Positions 1-10,366 of a stretch of DNA of 64,000 nt are shown one piece after another (the stretch's first letter is position 1; each line of letters starts with the position of its first letter). The stretch is from NCBI GenBank assembly GCA_030522415.1, contig CM060113.1, positions 12,728,565 through 12,792,564 on the forward strand. The letters run 5' to 3'. The stretch is from Channallabes apus (Eukaryota > Chordata > Actinopteri > Siluriformes > Clariidae). The position numbers and the translations under genes were made by a program. The notes under the pieces were generated by a model. It was not told the DNA's origin. It was given only the letters and a program-made list of their open reading frames with translations, and did no database searches.

Positions 1-240
1 ACAAATAAGGTGCACCAACAAAACAATATATACAAAATATATACAACTATAAACAATGTAGTGTATGCGTGTGCATATGTATGAATGTCCAAGTCCGTGT
101 TATTGTGAGTGTATGAAATGGTGAACGGGAGGGATGGCTCGGCCTCACCGGCGTAAGATGGTAAATCCGGGAGCACGAGCAAACGGAATGAGATGGGTAT
201 TATGTGTTCCAGGAAAAGTAATCCTAAGACAATCCAAACA
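1..240. other. Unassigned leading sequence
   Basis: I recognise no gene or repeat here. It borders the left end of the decayed DIRS1-like element and may belong to it or to the insertion site. Confidence 0.3.
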
Positions 241-261
241 ATCGCTCTCTCTCATACCAAA

Positions 262-465
262 AACGTCTCAGGTTACTTTGCTGTAACCCTGTTCCCTGAA
301 AAGGCGGGAACGAGATGCTGACATCTTGTCATGTTGCCGGTTGTGAAGCATGTGTTGTCTGAACGGACGTCCGGTCACGTAGGCAGTGCGGCATTGGGAC
401 GCAGCATCTCGTCCCCGCCTTTTCAGGGAACAGGGTTACAGCAAAGTAACCTGAGACGTTCCCTT
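262..465. repeat. Palindrome at DIRS end (ITR plus internal complementary region)
   Basis: About 60 bases at 262-320 are repeated in inverse at 402-465, with a loop of about 80 bases. The arms contain the motif CTGTTCCCTGAAAAGGCGGG. In DIRS elements a sequence complementary to the joined ends lies beside the 3' terminal repeat and templates a circular intermediate. The location fits that role, which is an inference. Confidence 0.7.
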
Positions 466-718
466 TCAAAGGCTACACTCGATGCTGCGTGAAAACGCTA
501 TGGGAACGAGAATACCAACGCCGCCGCACTGCAAGTGTCTGGACCCCAAGGTTGTGTAGCGTGTGCACACATCGCCGAGAAGGTCTCAGAACTATGCCTG
601 GGCAGCTACCTCGGAGACCGTGAGCCCGGAGTAGCATAAACATCCAGACTATAAATGTAACAAATTTGTGCGGAGAGGACCAACCCTCTGCGTCACACAA
701 TTGCTGCAGGGGGATAAC

Positions 719-1735
719 TGAAGAGCACGTACTGGACACAGTAAGTGAAGTTCCTCCTGCTCTGAAGCTGCAAGGCGGAGGACAGAATGCTTCAAAAAAC
801 AATAGGGTGAATGTTGGGTTTATGGAAGTCTTGGAAGATAGTTCAGTGAGGATGCAGTTAAGTACGTCCTGAGAGTACTAGGGCATAAGCCCAAGGAAAA
901 TTTTCCTGCAGGAACTCCAGCACTGAAACAATTCGGCAGTGGACTGGGTCTATCTGCTTAGCACACACTTGCTGCAGGGGGATACCTCTTGCTAGTGCAA
1001 TAAATGAGGCGAACCACTGGTTGAATGAACACTGATTCCTAGAGGCGAATTGAGCCCACATGCCTCATAGGAGAGGGTAATAGCATCTCTCACCCAGTGT
1101 AGTCTTGGCCGCCCCCGCGGCCCCAAAACATGTAAAGGCTGCTCTGACCTACGCCACTGGCTGATGCGGTGGACGTAGATCTGAAGAGCACATACTGAAC
1201 ACAGTAAGTGAAGTCTCTCCTGCTCCCAGGCTGTAAAGGCGGAGGACAGAAGGATTCAAAAACAATAGGGTGCATGTTGGGTTTATGGAACTTTCAGAAG
1301 ACAGTTCAGTGAGGATGCAGTTAAATACGTCCTGAGAGTACTAGGGCACAAGCCCGAGGACAGCTTTTCCTGCAGAAACTCCAGCACTGAAACAATTCGG
1401 CAGTGGACTGGGTCTACCTGCTTAGCACACACTTGCTGCAGGGTAATACCTCTTGCTGATGCAATAGATGAGGTGATCCGCCTGGTTGAATGAGCACTGA
1501 TTCCTAGAGGCGAAGTGAGCCTACGCGCCTCATAGGAGAGGACAATAGCATCTCTCACCCAGTCTAGTGGCGCCGCCCCTCGGTTGCGACCCCAAAACAT
1601 GTAAAAGCTGCTCTGATCTACGCCACTGGCTGATGCGGTGAACGTAAATCAGAAGATCATGTACTGGACACAGTAAGTGAAGTCTCTCCTGCTCCGAAGC
1701 TGTAAAAGGCGGAGGACAGAAGGCTTCCAAACAAT
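719..1735. repeat. Tandem duplication within the DIRS recombinase region, about 470 bp unit
   Basis: Similar units start at 719, 1182 and 1662; the third is partial. Each begins close to AGCACRTACTGRACACAGTAAG. The same degraded recombinase peptide appears once in each full unit on the minus strand. The copies differ at many bases, so the duplication is not recent. Confidence 0.75.
860..1640 (-). pseudogene. DIRS tyrosine recombinase, two degraded N-terminal copies
   Basis: On the minus strand the peptide DPVHCRIVSVLEFLQ appears twice, near 0.93 and 1.41 kb. One copy is followed by GLCPSTLRTYL. Both resemble the DIRS1 tyrosine-recombinase start (DPV, VLEFLQ, LSPSTLKVY). Active recombinases need a C-terminal R-H-R-Y set, which I cannot find here. 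Frameshifts and stops separate the pieces. The twofold occurrence follows from the tandem duplication. Confidence 0.6.
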
Positions 1736-2454
1736 AGTGCAAAATGGCCCTGACTAGCCCAGGGGCAAAGTCTAGCAGAGCTATCAGGAAAATGAATAGA
1801 GACGTAACCTGGGCCCCGTACGAGCCAAGGTGTCCAGACCCATGGGGGGCTGGAAGAGTCAGAGAGCAACAAAGGGGACATTTGCTGATCTTACGAGGCA
1901 AAGAGGTCCACGTCTGCTAGCTGAAATCTCTCCCAGATTGAATGAATACTTCGGGGTGGGGTTTCCAATCCCCGTGTGTCAGAGCTTGACTGGACAGTAC
2001 AATTGCTCCTCATTCATATGCCCTGAAATGTAAATCACCCTAAGGGAGAGGAACCTGGTGCGCTAGCAGTATAGTGGCGCGAGCACAGTCCACCCTGGCA
2101 ATAATTTATGAGACTACCATAGTGTAGTCCATCTGCACTAGGACATGGCAGCCTGTCAACTGCTGGAGGAAGTGCTTTAGGGCCAGAAATAGAGCCATCA
2201 TTTCGAGGCAAATTTATGTGCCGCGCGAGAAGAAGGCCTCACCAGCTCCCTTGGGCTGGACGGTCATCTAAGACCGCACCCCGGCCTGTGAGGGAAGCGT
2301 CTGTCGTTAGCATCTGTGACAACAAGATGGACTTAAAAGGCACGTAACCTTTATTGGGGATTGGCCCTAGAGTGAAATCCCCTGTCTTGGCCACAACTAG
2401 AAATGTTCTCATTTGCAGAAGGCCCAAAGGTGTCAGGGTGGATACAGCTGCCAT
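1657..2454 (-). pseudogene. DIRS RNase H and linker remnant
   Basis: At 2239-2454 (minus) a peptide contains MAAVSTLTPLGLLQMR and TDASLTGRGAVL. These match the DIRS RNase H start, where TDAS holds a catalytic aspartate. Downstream, around 1.66-1.9 kb, the fragment CPLCCSLTLPAPHG aligns with the DIRS segment between RNase H and recombinase, seen better preserved at 42.0 kb. Several frame changes are required, so it is non-functional. Confidence 0.6.
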
Positions 2455-2884
2455 GAGAGCTAAGATTTCTGAAAGTGATGATCACTTTCTGGTCTAGCTT
2501 GATCTCCTTGTAGAATGGATACGTTTACTTTTGAGTCTCAATCCTAGAACCAAAGATGAGCTAGGACGACATGCTGATGTCGAAGTGATAGCTACTGAGA
2601 CTGGGCCAGCCAGTCGTCTATGTAATTCAATACATCCATGAAATTTATATATGTGCGGGTGAGGAAGCTAAACCAAATGAAAAGGACCCGATACTGGTAA
2701 GCTTCGCCCCCGAAAGCGAACGTCCGGTCTTTCCATGTGTTGTGGCAATATTTCTATGTGAAATTCAGCGTCGTTCAATCGGTTGTCACAATCAATCGCT
2801 TGGTAGGATTTGAGAACAATCACTTTGACAGTCAACATTTTGAAACTGTATTATTTATTTTAGGTAGCGGTACAGTCCGCAAAA

Positions 2885-3211
2885 TCAAAAAATTTGAACG
2901 CAGCCCGCCGCTCCTCTGGGAACCAAGGAATACCGACTGGTTGCCTGACTCACTGTCTGGTAGGGGAACATGTTCCATGGCCCCATTCCCCAGCAACTTC
3001 TGTCAGGAGATGCGCACTTTCCGGTTTCATGGAAGTGGAGACCACGCCATTTTGAAACGTGGAGGGTGATGTGAGAACTGAATCCTGTAGTTTTTACCCA
3101 AGGAGATATACTTGGCAGTAGCATCCATGCTGCCAGTTTCTCAGAAAGGGGCAAAGTTTCAGCTGGTTGGTTAAATGGGGGGGATGTTAGATGTTTGGCA
3201 TCCTGAAACAT
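2885..3211 (-). pseudogene. DIRS reverse transcriptase N-terminal remnant
   Basis: The minus-strand peptide LPLSEKLAAWMLLPSISPWV followed by KTTGFSSHITLHVSKWRG aligns in order with the start of DIRS1 reverse transcriptases. The catalytic DD motif is not visible. The position between the gag-like and RNase H remnants supports the call. Confidence 0.5.
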
Positions 3212-3640
3212 GGCAGGAAAAACTGAAGAACTAACACTTTATGGGAGACTGGTGTTGCCCGAAAAACCAGCGGTGGCGAAGCAAGAACACCGACCTCCTG
3301 GGGGTGTCAGGGAGAACACTTAATTCTTGAAAGGAATTCTGCGTGCCTCTCCCCATTGCGGGGCCACCCCCATGGTCCTGGGCACATGAATCTCAGGGCT
3401 TCTTTGTGAAGAAGACAATATGCCAGTCTGACCTTTTTGAGGCGGATAGTGAGGCGCGTCGCACCCCAATCTTTACGAGGGGTGGCAGGCTCAAAAACAC
3501 ACTCCTTGTGTTTCACGCCTCGCCAGAGTCAGACCCGGTCGAGACTGGGTGGCCGACAGTCCCGACTCTTGAGCACGGCGGGGAAGGAGTTTCTCAAAGG
3601 CTTGTTATATATAACTTCACCTAATGAACCTAGTGGCGAC

Positions 3641-3877
3641 CTAGTTAACGATACCGCCAAACAGGCCGGTAGGCGAGATAGGGGCATCCAGGAGGAATGC
3701 ACGATTCTTATCCTTGATGCGCCTGAGATTCAACCACAAGTGCCTCCACGTGAAAACCCATCGCAGCCATAAAACGGCCGATAGCACGAGCCGTTTGCTT
3801 TTGTTGCACGTAGAGATAAGTCTGTTGCCCGGCGTAATTCCAATACGCCCTATCTGAAGAGCCCAGCCAGTGCTCAA
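3641..3877 (-). pseudogene. DIRS gag-like remnant
   Basis: The minus-strand frame holds WRHLWLNLRRIKDKNRAFLL followed by DAPISPTGLFG. This is the conserved gag block of teleost DIRS1-like elements (RHLWLNL, DAPVSPTGLFG). It lies upstream of the RT remnant in the expected order. No full open frame remains. Confidence 0.6.
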
Positions 3878-4454
3878 GTCTCTCAGCCTGTCAGCGTGGT
3901 AGCCTGAAAGACCGCCATAAATAAGTCGATGTCAGGAAAACATGGGATAATACAGCTTACTCCATGAAAGGGTTAACTGATATGGAGAAAGCTAAGAGGG
4001 GGGAGAGAGAGCGTCGTGAAGCTCCGCCCCCCGGCCACCCGAAAGAAACTGTCGTTTAATGTTTGCCCAGTGCTTAGTATGGAGGCTATTTCCATCTCCG
4101 CGGAAGCAAGAGAGGATGTTTATCCTTACCCATTCAAGAAGCACAGGTTTGAGAACGGAATTTCCCAATCCAATGAGAATGTGAAAGAAACAGAGTTTTA
4201 AGCCCCAATGGTGCGCCGTGGCCCGAAGCAGTAATTTTTAATTTTAATTTTTAATTTTTTTTTTTACTTATTTTTTGCTGGTTTAAACACAGACATGCTC
4301 AACACAACGAGGTCAAGTGAAGACAAAGAATCTGAGGAATGTTTCCAGTTCACCTGTATTTATAACCTGCAGGTGCATCTCATCAGATGACGTCACTTGA
4401 CCGAGGTTATATAGGCCAAAATTTGGCGTGTTTGATACTGTCAGAGATGAACTA

Positions 4455-4838
4455 ACCTGGGATGACCAGAAGACGTAGCGTTAGCGGTTAGCCCAATGTA
4501 GCGTGGATGGTAAACCCAAACGCGGAGTAACGGCGAGTAGGCAGGATAACCACGCGATTTAGTTTAAGGACTCTCACGAAAGGGGAGCAAGGGAAAAACA
4601 CAAATTTAACCCGCGTCCTATAAATACACACACAACGGTAAGAAGCAACAACCAAAACACAGTGAGTACTCACGGTTTGAAAATAGCCAACGTGAACCGA
4701 CATGGGCCGAACTCAATGACTGAGCAGTAAGCCACCGTTTGTTTACTCCTCTTATACTTCCTGGTAGGCGACCGTCTTACTTCCGGGTCCTAGTGCCGGC
4801 CGCAGATTGTGTGTGCATGACAGATACACACATGCTTC
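4455..4838 (-). repeat. DIRS-like terminal repeat, copy 1
   Basis: This stretch is repeated at 15175-15528 in the same orientation. Shared blocks include GGTAAACCCAAACGCGGA, GTGAGTACTCAC and TACTTCCGGGTCCTAGTGCC. It is the outer 5' part of the element at 0.25-4.9 kb, read on the minus strand. Confidence 0.7.
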
Positions 4839-5013
4839 ACAACCGGCAACATGACAAGATGTTCCCATACCGTTTTCGCGCAGCATCGAGTGTAGCCTTT
4901 GAAAGGGAACAGCACTGCGTATCATCATCTCTCCGTTTCGAGTCCTTTGCCGGTTCCGGCTTTATGCCGGCACACGTGACCCGATAGGCACAACAGCGCA
5001 TGCGCACGAGAGC

Positions 5014-5600
5014 CAGAGGTGTCAAGTAACGAAGTACAAATACTATATAGATAGTAGAAAGTAGAAATTTTGGGTATCTATACTTTACTGGAGTAATTAT
5101 TTTTCAGCCGACTTTTTACTTCTACTCCTTACATTTTTAAGCAATTATCTGTACTTTCTACTCCTTACATTTTAAAAATAGCCTCGTTACTCTATTTTTA
5201 TGATCAGAACGCGCACCCCCCCGGTCGCATGATAAGAACGCGCACAACGCCCGCCCCCACCCGTCCCCCGGTCACATGATAAGAACGCGCACAACGCCCG
5301 CCCCCACCCGTCCCCCGGTCACATGATAAGAACACGCACAACGCCCACCAACGCATCCCCCCCCCCCCCCCGTCGCATGATCAGGAAGCAAGACCTTAAT
5401 GCTTTTGTCGCCCCTCACGGTACTTTTACTTTTATACTTTAAGTAGTTTTGAAACCAGTACTTTTAAACTTTTACTTAATTTAAACTTTTACTTAAGTAA
5501 AAAGCTTGGGTTGATACTTCAACTTCTAAAGAAGTATTTTTGAACCCTAGTATCTATACTTCTACTCAAGTAATGAACGTGAATACTTTTGACACCACTG
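5014..5600. mobile_element. hAT-type MITE with 8-bp target-site duplication
   Basis: The ends are CAGAGGTGTCAA and TTGACACCACTG, an inverted pair with the CAG start of hAT elements. They are flanked by the exact direct repeat ACGAGAGC at 5006-5013 and 5601-5608, which is the 8-bp duplication expected of hAT. The interior is rich in ACTTTTACTT-type runs and has no coding frame, so it is non-autonomous. A minisatellite sits in the middle. Confidence 0.85.
5215..5385. repeat. GC-rich minisatellite, about 50-bp unit, roughly three copies
   Basis: Units carry GGTCACATGATAAGAACGCG and then a C-rich stretch CGCCCGCCCCCACCCGTCCC. The array ends in a run of about 14 C at 5359-5372. It lies inside the hAT MITE, so the expansion happened within the element. 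Confidence 0.8.
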
Positions 5601-5744
5601 ACGAGAGCTTAACCCCGAAACCAATTCACCGTCGTCTTGGACACAAAAAATAACCGTATAGGGTCACTAATAAGGCCTGGTGGTTTTATTTCTTTTCTTA
5701 CCACTTTATTTGTGGCCAATAAAATCAACCCCTTATGTGGCTGC

Positions 5745-5962
5745 GCTACAATATGAGTGATGCACACGCACTGAGACTGAGTATGGGAGATGATTATCCA
5801 CAATCCTGCAGTATGCGTGAGAGAGAAGACCCATTGGCTCAGTTGTCATCACATGATGCTTATCAGACAACACGCATGCATATAAAATTTGCTCGTCTTG
5901 CAAATGCTTGCTGACCAAGTTACTCACAATCCAAGGTTTCACTGTATATCCATCCATATAGA
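5745..5962. repeat. Dispersed DNA-transposon end, possibly Tigger/pogo-like, copy 1
   Basis: The segment ends CTCACAATCCAAGGTTTCAC followed by TGTATA. Related copies are at 17540-17805 and, shorter, at 12150-12235. The inverse (CAGTGAAACCTTGGATTGTG) looks like a TIR of the Tigger/pogo type flanked by TA. The superfamily is from memory and unproven. Confidence 0.45.
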
Positions 5963-6163
5963 AACCTCTAGAATCCAACTAGGGAGCTATTGGTGATTCC
6001 ATTGCATTTATTCCCATTTTACGACTGTGGTAGGACAATAATGTTGGACAAGAAGGCCTGGCTCGCAGTATCTGCTCTAATTCATTCCAAAGGTGTTCTC
6101 TCAGCTTGAGGTCAGGACTCCTTGCAGGTCAGTCAAGTTCTTCCACACCAAACTTGCTCATCT

Positions 6164-7036
6164 ATGTCTTTTTGGACCTTGCTTTGTGCACTTATGTCCT
6201 CCGTCATTAACGATAATTTTATTTGTGATAGGTGTGTGTTAGTTAGCAATCTGACGGAGAAGATATCAGTGTTAGAGGAGCGCATCCAGACTTTAGAGAG
6301 GGTTAGAGAGTGTGAGAGCAGCGTTATTCCCGTAGCGGACAGTCTGGGTGCCGCAGGCGGAGATAATCAGCCCCCGACTTCGTCATTAGAGCCCTCACAG
6401 CAGGGAGAGTGGGTGACGACTCTGCGGCATACTCATTCAGCCAAAGCTAACGCTAAGGCTAGCCCACCGGAGCACACCTCCTGTGCACTTCACGTGTCCA
6501 ACAGGTTTGCTCTCCTCAGTGCTGCACACGCTGAGAAACCTGAAAGAGCTCTGGTTATAGGAGACTCTATACTGAGGCACGTGAAATTAGCTAGACCTTT
6601 AGGGCCACCAGCGGCAGTGGTTAGGTGTATCCCGGGAGCCAGAGCACCGGACATAGCAGGTAATCTTAGGGCTCTAGGACAGCACAGGTTCTCTAAGATA
6701 GTGGTACATGCAGGAGCTAATGATATACGATTATATATAACGATTAGTAAGAGTAACTTTACAGAGGTGTTTCAATTAGCGAAGGCGATGTCCGATGAAG
6801 TAATATGCTCTGGTCCCATCCCAATGAAACTAGCTTACAGCAGTTTATGGTCGCTGAACCGCGGGATGTCCAGGTGTTGCTCCGAAAATAATATGGGCTA
6901 CATAGATAATTGGAAGACCTTTGACGGCAAAGCTGGCCTGTTAGGGTGGGATGGTGTCCATCCCACTCGGGAAGGTGCTGCTCTCATTGCCTGTAGTTTA
7001 GGTCATAGTCTCAGTAGAGGTCTAGTTAATCGGTGA
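6164..7036 (+). CDS. LINE ORF1 protein with coiled coil and SGNH esterase-like domain
   Basis: The first ATG in the frame is at 6164. About 290 residues follow. Near the start is CDRCV, then a heptad-like segment (LTEKISVLEERIQTLE) that may form a coiled coil. The second half holds VIGDSILRHV (block I GDS), HAGANDIR (block III-like GxND) and GWDGVHPTREGA with the D-x-x-H pair. These are the SGNH hydrolase marks seen in ORF1 of some CR1/L2 LINEs. Such ORF1 proteins package the element RNA; the esterase role is not well known. The frame is open, unlike ORF2. Confidence 0.7.
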   Translation: MSFWTLLCALMSSVINDNFICDRCVLVSNLTEKISVLEERIQTLERVRECESSVIPVADSLGAAGGDNQPPTSSLEPSQQGEWVTTLRHTHSAKANAKASPPEHTSCALHVSNRFALLSAAHAEKPERALVIGDSILRHVKLARPLGPPAAVVRCIPGARAPDIAGNLRALGQHRFSKIVVHAGANDIRLYITISKSNFTEVFQLAKAMSDEVICSGPIPMKLAYSSLWSLNRGMSRCCSENNMGYIDNWKTFDGKAGLLGWDGVHPTREGAALIACSLGHSLSRGLVNR

Positions 7037-7132
7037 CAATCCAGAGCCCAGGCCAGGGAGCAGACAGACAGGCTAAACCAACCGTCTGCTAGCTGCATAG
7101 AGTCGTCACTCAGGGTTCACCATATTGAGACT

Positions 7133-7833
7133 GTGTCTGTTCCCCGATCTAAGCAAAAATTTAGAAAGACTCAGAAAGTCTGTTTCAATAATTTAATTAA
7201 CATAAAGACCACAAACTCGGATCATACTGAATGCGCAGCTAGCACCTCTGATCTGAAGCTAGGCCTGTTAAATATTAGATCTCTCGCATCAAAAGCGGTT
7301 ATTGTTAATGAAATTATCACAGATCATGCATTTGATATACTCTGTTTAACTGAAACATGGGTTAAACAGGTCGAGTATGTAGCTCTAAATGAAGCTAGTC
7401 CTCCTGGGTACAGCTACATACACCAGCCTCGGTTAACTGGTAGAGGAGGAGGCGTCGCAGTTATTCACAATGATAATCTGTCTATCGTACAAAAACACGG
7501 ACACAAATTTAATTTATTTGAAATTCTTTATAGTAACATATTTAAGTATATTAAGTCAGTTCAGTCGATTCCACTAATTATAATTCACAGACCTCCAGGG
7601 CCGTATTCTGAATTTCTTAGTGAATTTACAGATTTCATCTCAAACCTAGTCGTTTCTGTAGACAAAATGTTAATTGCTGGAGATTTTAATATTCATTTTG
7701 AGAATCCAGAAGACCCTCTGAGAACAGCATTTATGTCCATACTGGACTCAGTAGGCGTAAATCAGTGTGTAGTAGGACCCACTCATGAAGCAGGTCACAC
7801 TTTAGATTTAATACTATTCTTGGGATTAAGTAT
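7133..7833 (+). pseudogene. LINE ORF2 endonuclease (APE type), cut by a SINE
   Basis: The frame holds LGLLNIRSL, CLTETW (metal-binding E), GRGGGVAV, IHRPPG, AGDFN and GHTLDLIL, in the order of an apurinic-type LINE endonuclease. This enzyme nicks target DNA to prime reverse transcription. The frame meets a SINE at 7836. On the far side (8050-8400) the same reading continues with the SDH motif and WYNDHMRTLK. No ATG is seen at the start of the open part. Confidence 0.75.
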
Positions 7834-7835
7834 AA

Positions 7836-8044
7836 CATTTAGGCATTTGGCAGACGCTCTTATCCAGAGCGACTTACATTTATTTATTTATTTATTTTTT
7901 TTCTCATTACATATCTGAGCAGTTGAGGGTTAAGGGCCTTGCTCAAGGGCCCAACAGTGGCAACTTGGTGGTTGTGGGGTTTGAACCTGGGATCTTCCGA
8001 ACCGTAGTCCAATGCCTTTACCACTGAGCTACCCCTGGCCCTGG
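7836..8044 (-). mobile_element. tRNA-derived SINE inserted in the LINE endonuclease
   Basis: On the minus strand the insert starts with a tRNA-like head: A-box-like TAGCTCAGTGGTA and B-box-like GGTTCAAACC. It ends in a tail with GTCGCTCTGGATAAGAGCGT. It is flanked by TATAA at 7831-7835 and 8045-8049. Removing one TATAA and the insert restores the LINE reading frame across the junction. Confidence 0.8.
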
Positions 8045-8049
8045 TATAA

Positions 8050-8400
8050 GAAATTTATTCACAATTCCACTGTCTGAAATTATCTCAGATCACTATCTTG
8101 TCTCAATTCAAGTGTGTCACAGTGATAATGTACGCACAGCACCACGCTACCATATTAAACGTACATTCACATCAACTACAACACAGAGTTTTATCAGTAA
8201 TCTCCCAGAGTTTGCAACTTCGATTAGATCACGGTGTGACCCCACAGAACTCGATCAGGCGACTGAATATTTAGAGTCGACATTTCGTTGGACCTTAGAT
8301 AATGTAGCTCCAGCTAAAAGAAAAATTATTAGAGATAAGAAACTCGCTCCCTGGTATAATGATCACATGCGCACTTTAAAACAGACCGCTCGGAAATTAG
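8050..8400 (+). pseudogene. LINE ORF2 endonuclease end and linker
   Basis: This continues the ORF2 reading after the SINE, with ISDHYLVS carrying the SDH endonuclease motif, then LAPWYNDHMRTLKQTARKLE, the usual linker before the RT. Reverse-transcriptase motifs should follow but the sequence passes into 3' UTR after about 8400. The break is a deletion, not a simple stop. Confidence 0.7.
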
Positions 8401-8559
8401 AGCGTACACATGTCGTTCCTGAGCTGACAGTGATCCAGACTCCCTCTGCCCTCCGGACCTGTCTGACCCATCCTGGTGCCCCGCTTCTGGTTGGAGATCT
8501 CGTCACATGGATACCCCGTGTGTCTCTTTGGGATGCGTCTGGTGTCTGGGGATGATTCT

Positions 8560-9020
8560 CTCTACTTAGAAGACAGTTCTGGCCTCGACTGGTGTTGGCA
8601 GCTGTTTCTCTGAGGACTTGACAATTCGATAGTTCAGGACTGGAACTTTCTACAAGTCTACCTGAGTCTCCAATAACTACCTGGACTCCATTTTAACATC
8701 AATTAACATCAACTATTATAGCTGAACTGCCTGCCACCTAACACATTGTATAAATGCAGATCATTTCCTGCTATCTGTTTCACCCAAATGAGGATGGGTT
8801 CCCTGTTGAGTCTGGTTCCTTTCAAGGTTTCTTCCTATTACCATCTCAGGGAGTATTTCCTTGCCACTGTCGCCCGCGGCTTGCTCACCAGGGACTATCT
8901 GACCATTTTGATTCATACACATTCACATTCCATACGAACTTAAATAATTATTTTGATTGTGTAAAGCTGTTTTGAGACAATGTCAATTGTTAAAAGCGCT
9001 ATACAAATAAAATTGAACTT
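8560..9020 (+). repeat. LINE 3' UTR and tail
   Basis: The block contains GGATGGGTTCCCTGTTGAGT, CAAGGTTTCTTCCTATTACC and a tail near GTAAAGCTG..TGAGACAATG. It matches 21465-21858 over most of its length. Confidence 0.75.
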
Positions 9021-9510
9021 ATGTGCAGTCATGTTGGAACAGGAAGTCATCCCCAAACTTTTAGCATAAAGTTGGGAGCCCAAAATTGTCCAAAATGTCT
9101 TGGTATGCTGAAGCAAGGTGCACTGTGCACTTGTCATGTTGGAACTGGTATGGCATTGTTTTTCAGTAGAAGGGCTCAGCCTCTTTCTTCCAGTGATTGC
9201 ACAGATTCCTGACCTCAACCCAATAGAGCACTTTTGGGATGAATTAGAGTAGGGACTGCAAGCCAATGTCCAACATCAGTGTCTGACCTCACAATTGTGC
9301 TTTGGGAAAAATGGTCAAACATGGTCCTATAAAAACATTCCGTTACATGTGGAAAGCCTTCCTAGAAGAGTTGGAGCTGTTATACCTGCAAAGGGTGGGC
9401 CAATATCATATTAAACTGTATCGATTAAGAAATTGGATTGTTACTTAACTTCAGATACATCTGAAGGCTGGTGCGCAAATAATTTTGTCAATATAGCGTG
9501 TGTATATACA
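9021..9510 (+). mobile_element. Tc1-like transposon, decayed 3' part
   Basis: Bases 9209-9250 encode PDLNPIEHFWDELE, the Tc1 transposase block with the third catalytic acidic residue. After it come the usual 3' coding end and an end region with AAAGGTGGG-like sequence and a terminal tract to about 9510. No left end or N-terminal coding is seen. It directly abuts the LINE tail. Confidence 0.65.
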
Positions 9511-10366
9511 GGCTGCTTTATATACACACTGTATATATAAGACCATTTTCTCATTTTACCTATCATACACATGTCAATGAACCATTTATCTTTATACCTG
9601 CTCATTCATTTATACAATTATTTAAGTACATATGTATGACACAACTGATTACACATATGATCAACTATATACTGTAAACTGTCATTGATAAACATTTATT
9701 AATTGTTACATTTTTAATTAATTATATGCTTATTGCTATTAAATGCTATTAAATTAAAATGTGAAAGTCCTCTATGCACAAGTTAACAATAACAAACTGC
9801 TATTTACTGTATAAACCATTCTTCACTGTCAAACTCTGAATAACTAATTATTTATGATTTGTGCATAATATGTATTGATGCAACTTATTGTAATGTGCTA
9901 CAAATGTTTGTTTTTAAAAAATGTTGGCCAGATGATGCTGAAATGTTTCTAATCTGTAACATGTCGTATTTCGGAGAAATTGCATGACTTACCAGCTCTA
10001 AAATAGCTGACTGCACATTGGGATAAAAAATTCTCATGTCAGACATCACTTGCAGTTTTAGTATTTGCAATGTCTGTACTGGGAAAGCTATGATACCCAC
10101 ATAAGCAGAGACAGACACATCAAGAAAGAGGGATCAGTGAAGAAGTAGCAATTCTGAAAGTCAGTTTAAAAAGTCTGTTTCAAATGATTGTTAGAATTTA
10201 TTGGTCAGCTGGTGCAAAATTTCCCAAAAATTGGTGGGAGTTTGTATCATTTTTTACTGTACTTCACTGACTATCTATAAGGTTAAAAGAATTACAAAGT
10301 TTGGAGGACATATATATCTTGCTACAAAGTACATTCTGAGTTTTCAAAACACATTTAAGAACTCAC
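9511..10366. other. AT-rich stretch without a recognised gene
   Basis: I see no convincing coding or repeat structure here. It lies downstream of the last visible lectin exon (minus strand) and could hold its 3' part or UTR. Confidence 0.3.

Larger units (their letters stand above)
255..4917 (-). mobile_element. Decayed DIRS1-like tyrosine-recombinase retroelement
   Basis: Reading the minus strand from 4.9 kb to 0.25 kb gives, in order, a terminal repeat, a gag-like remnant, a reverse-transcriptase remnant, an RNase H remnant and tyrosine-recombinase remnants. This is the DIRS1 order. The two ends are inverted copies: bases 320-350 and 465-500 match the reverse complement of 4830-4912. A palindrome at 262-465 is placed where DIRS elements carry an internal complementary region. 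DIRS elements copy through RNA and reinsert by a recombinase, not an integrase. All frames are broken, so this copy is dead. Family assignment rests on recognisable peptide stretches and on the end structure. Confidence 0.75.
6130..9020 (+). mobile_element. L2/CR1-like LINE with RT deleted
   Basis: It contains ORF1 with an esterase-like domain, an ORF2 endonuclease interrupted by a SINE, and a 3' UTR. The reverse-transcriptase region is missing: the ORF2 frame runs to about 8400 and then meets 3'-UTR-like sequence. The 3' UTR (about 8560-9020) is repeated at 21465-21858 and, as a short tail, at 21035-21093. The tail ends GCGCTATACAAATAAAATTG. This copy cannot move on its own. Confidence 0.7.
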
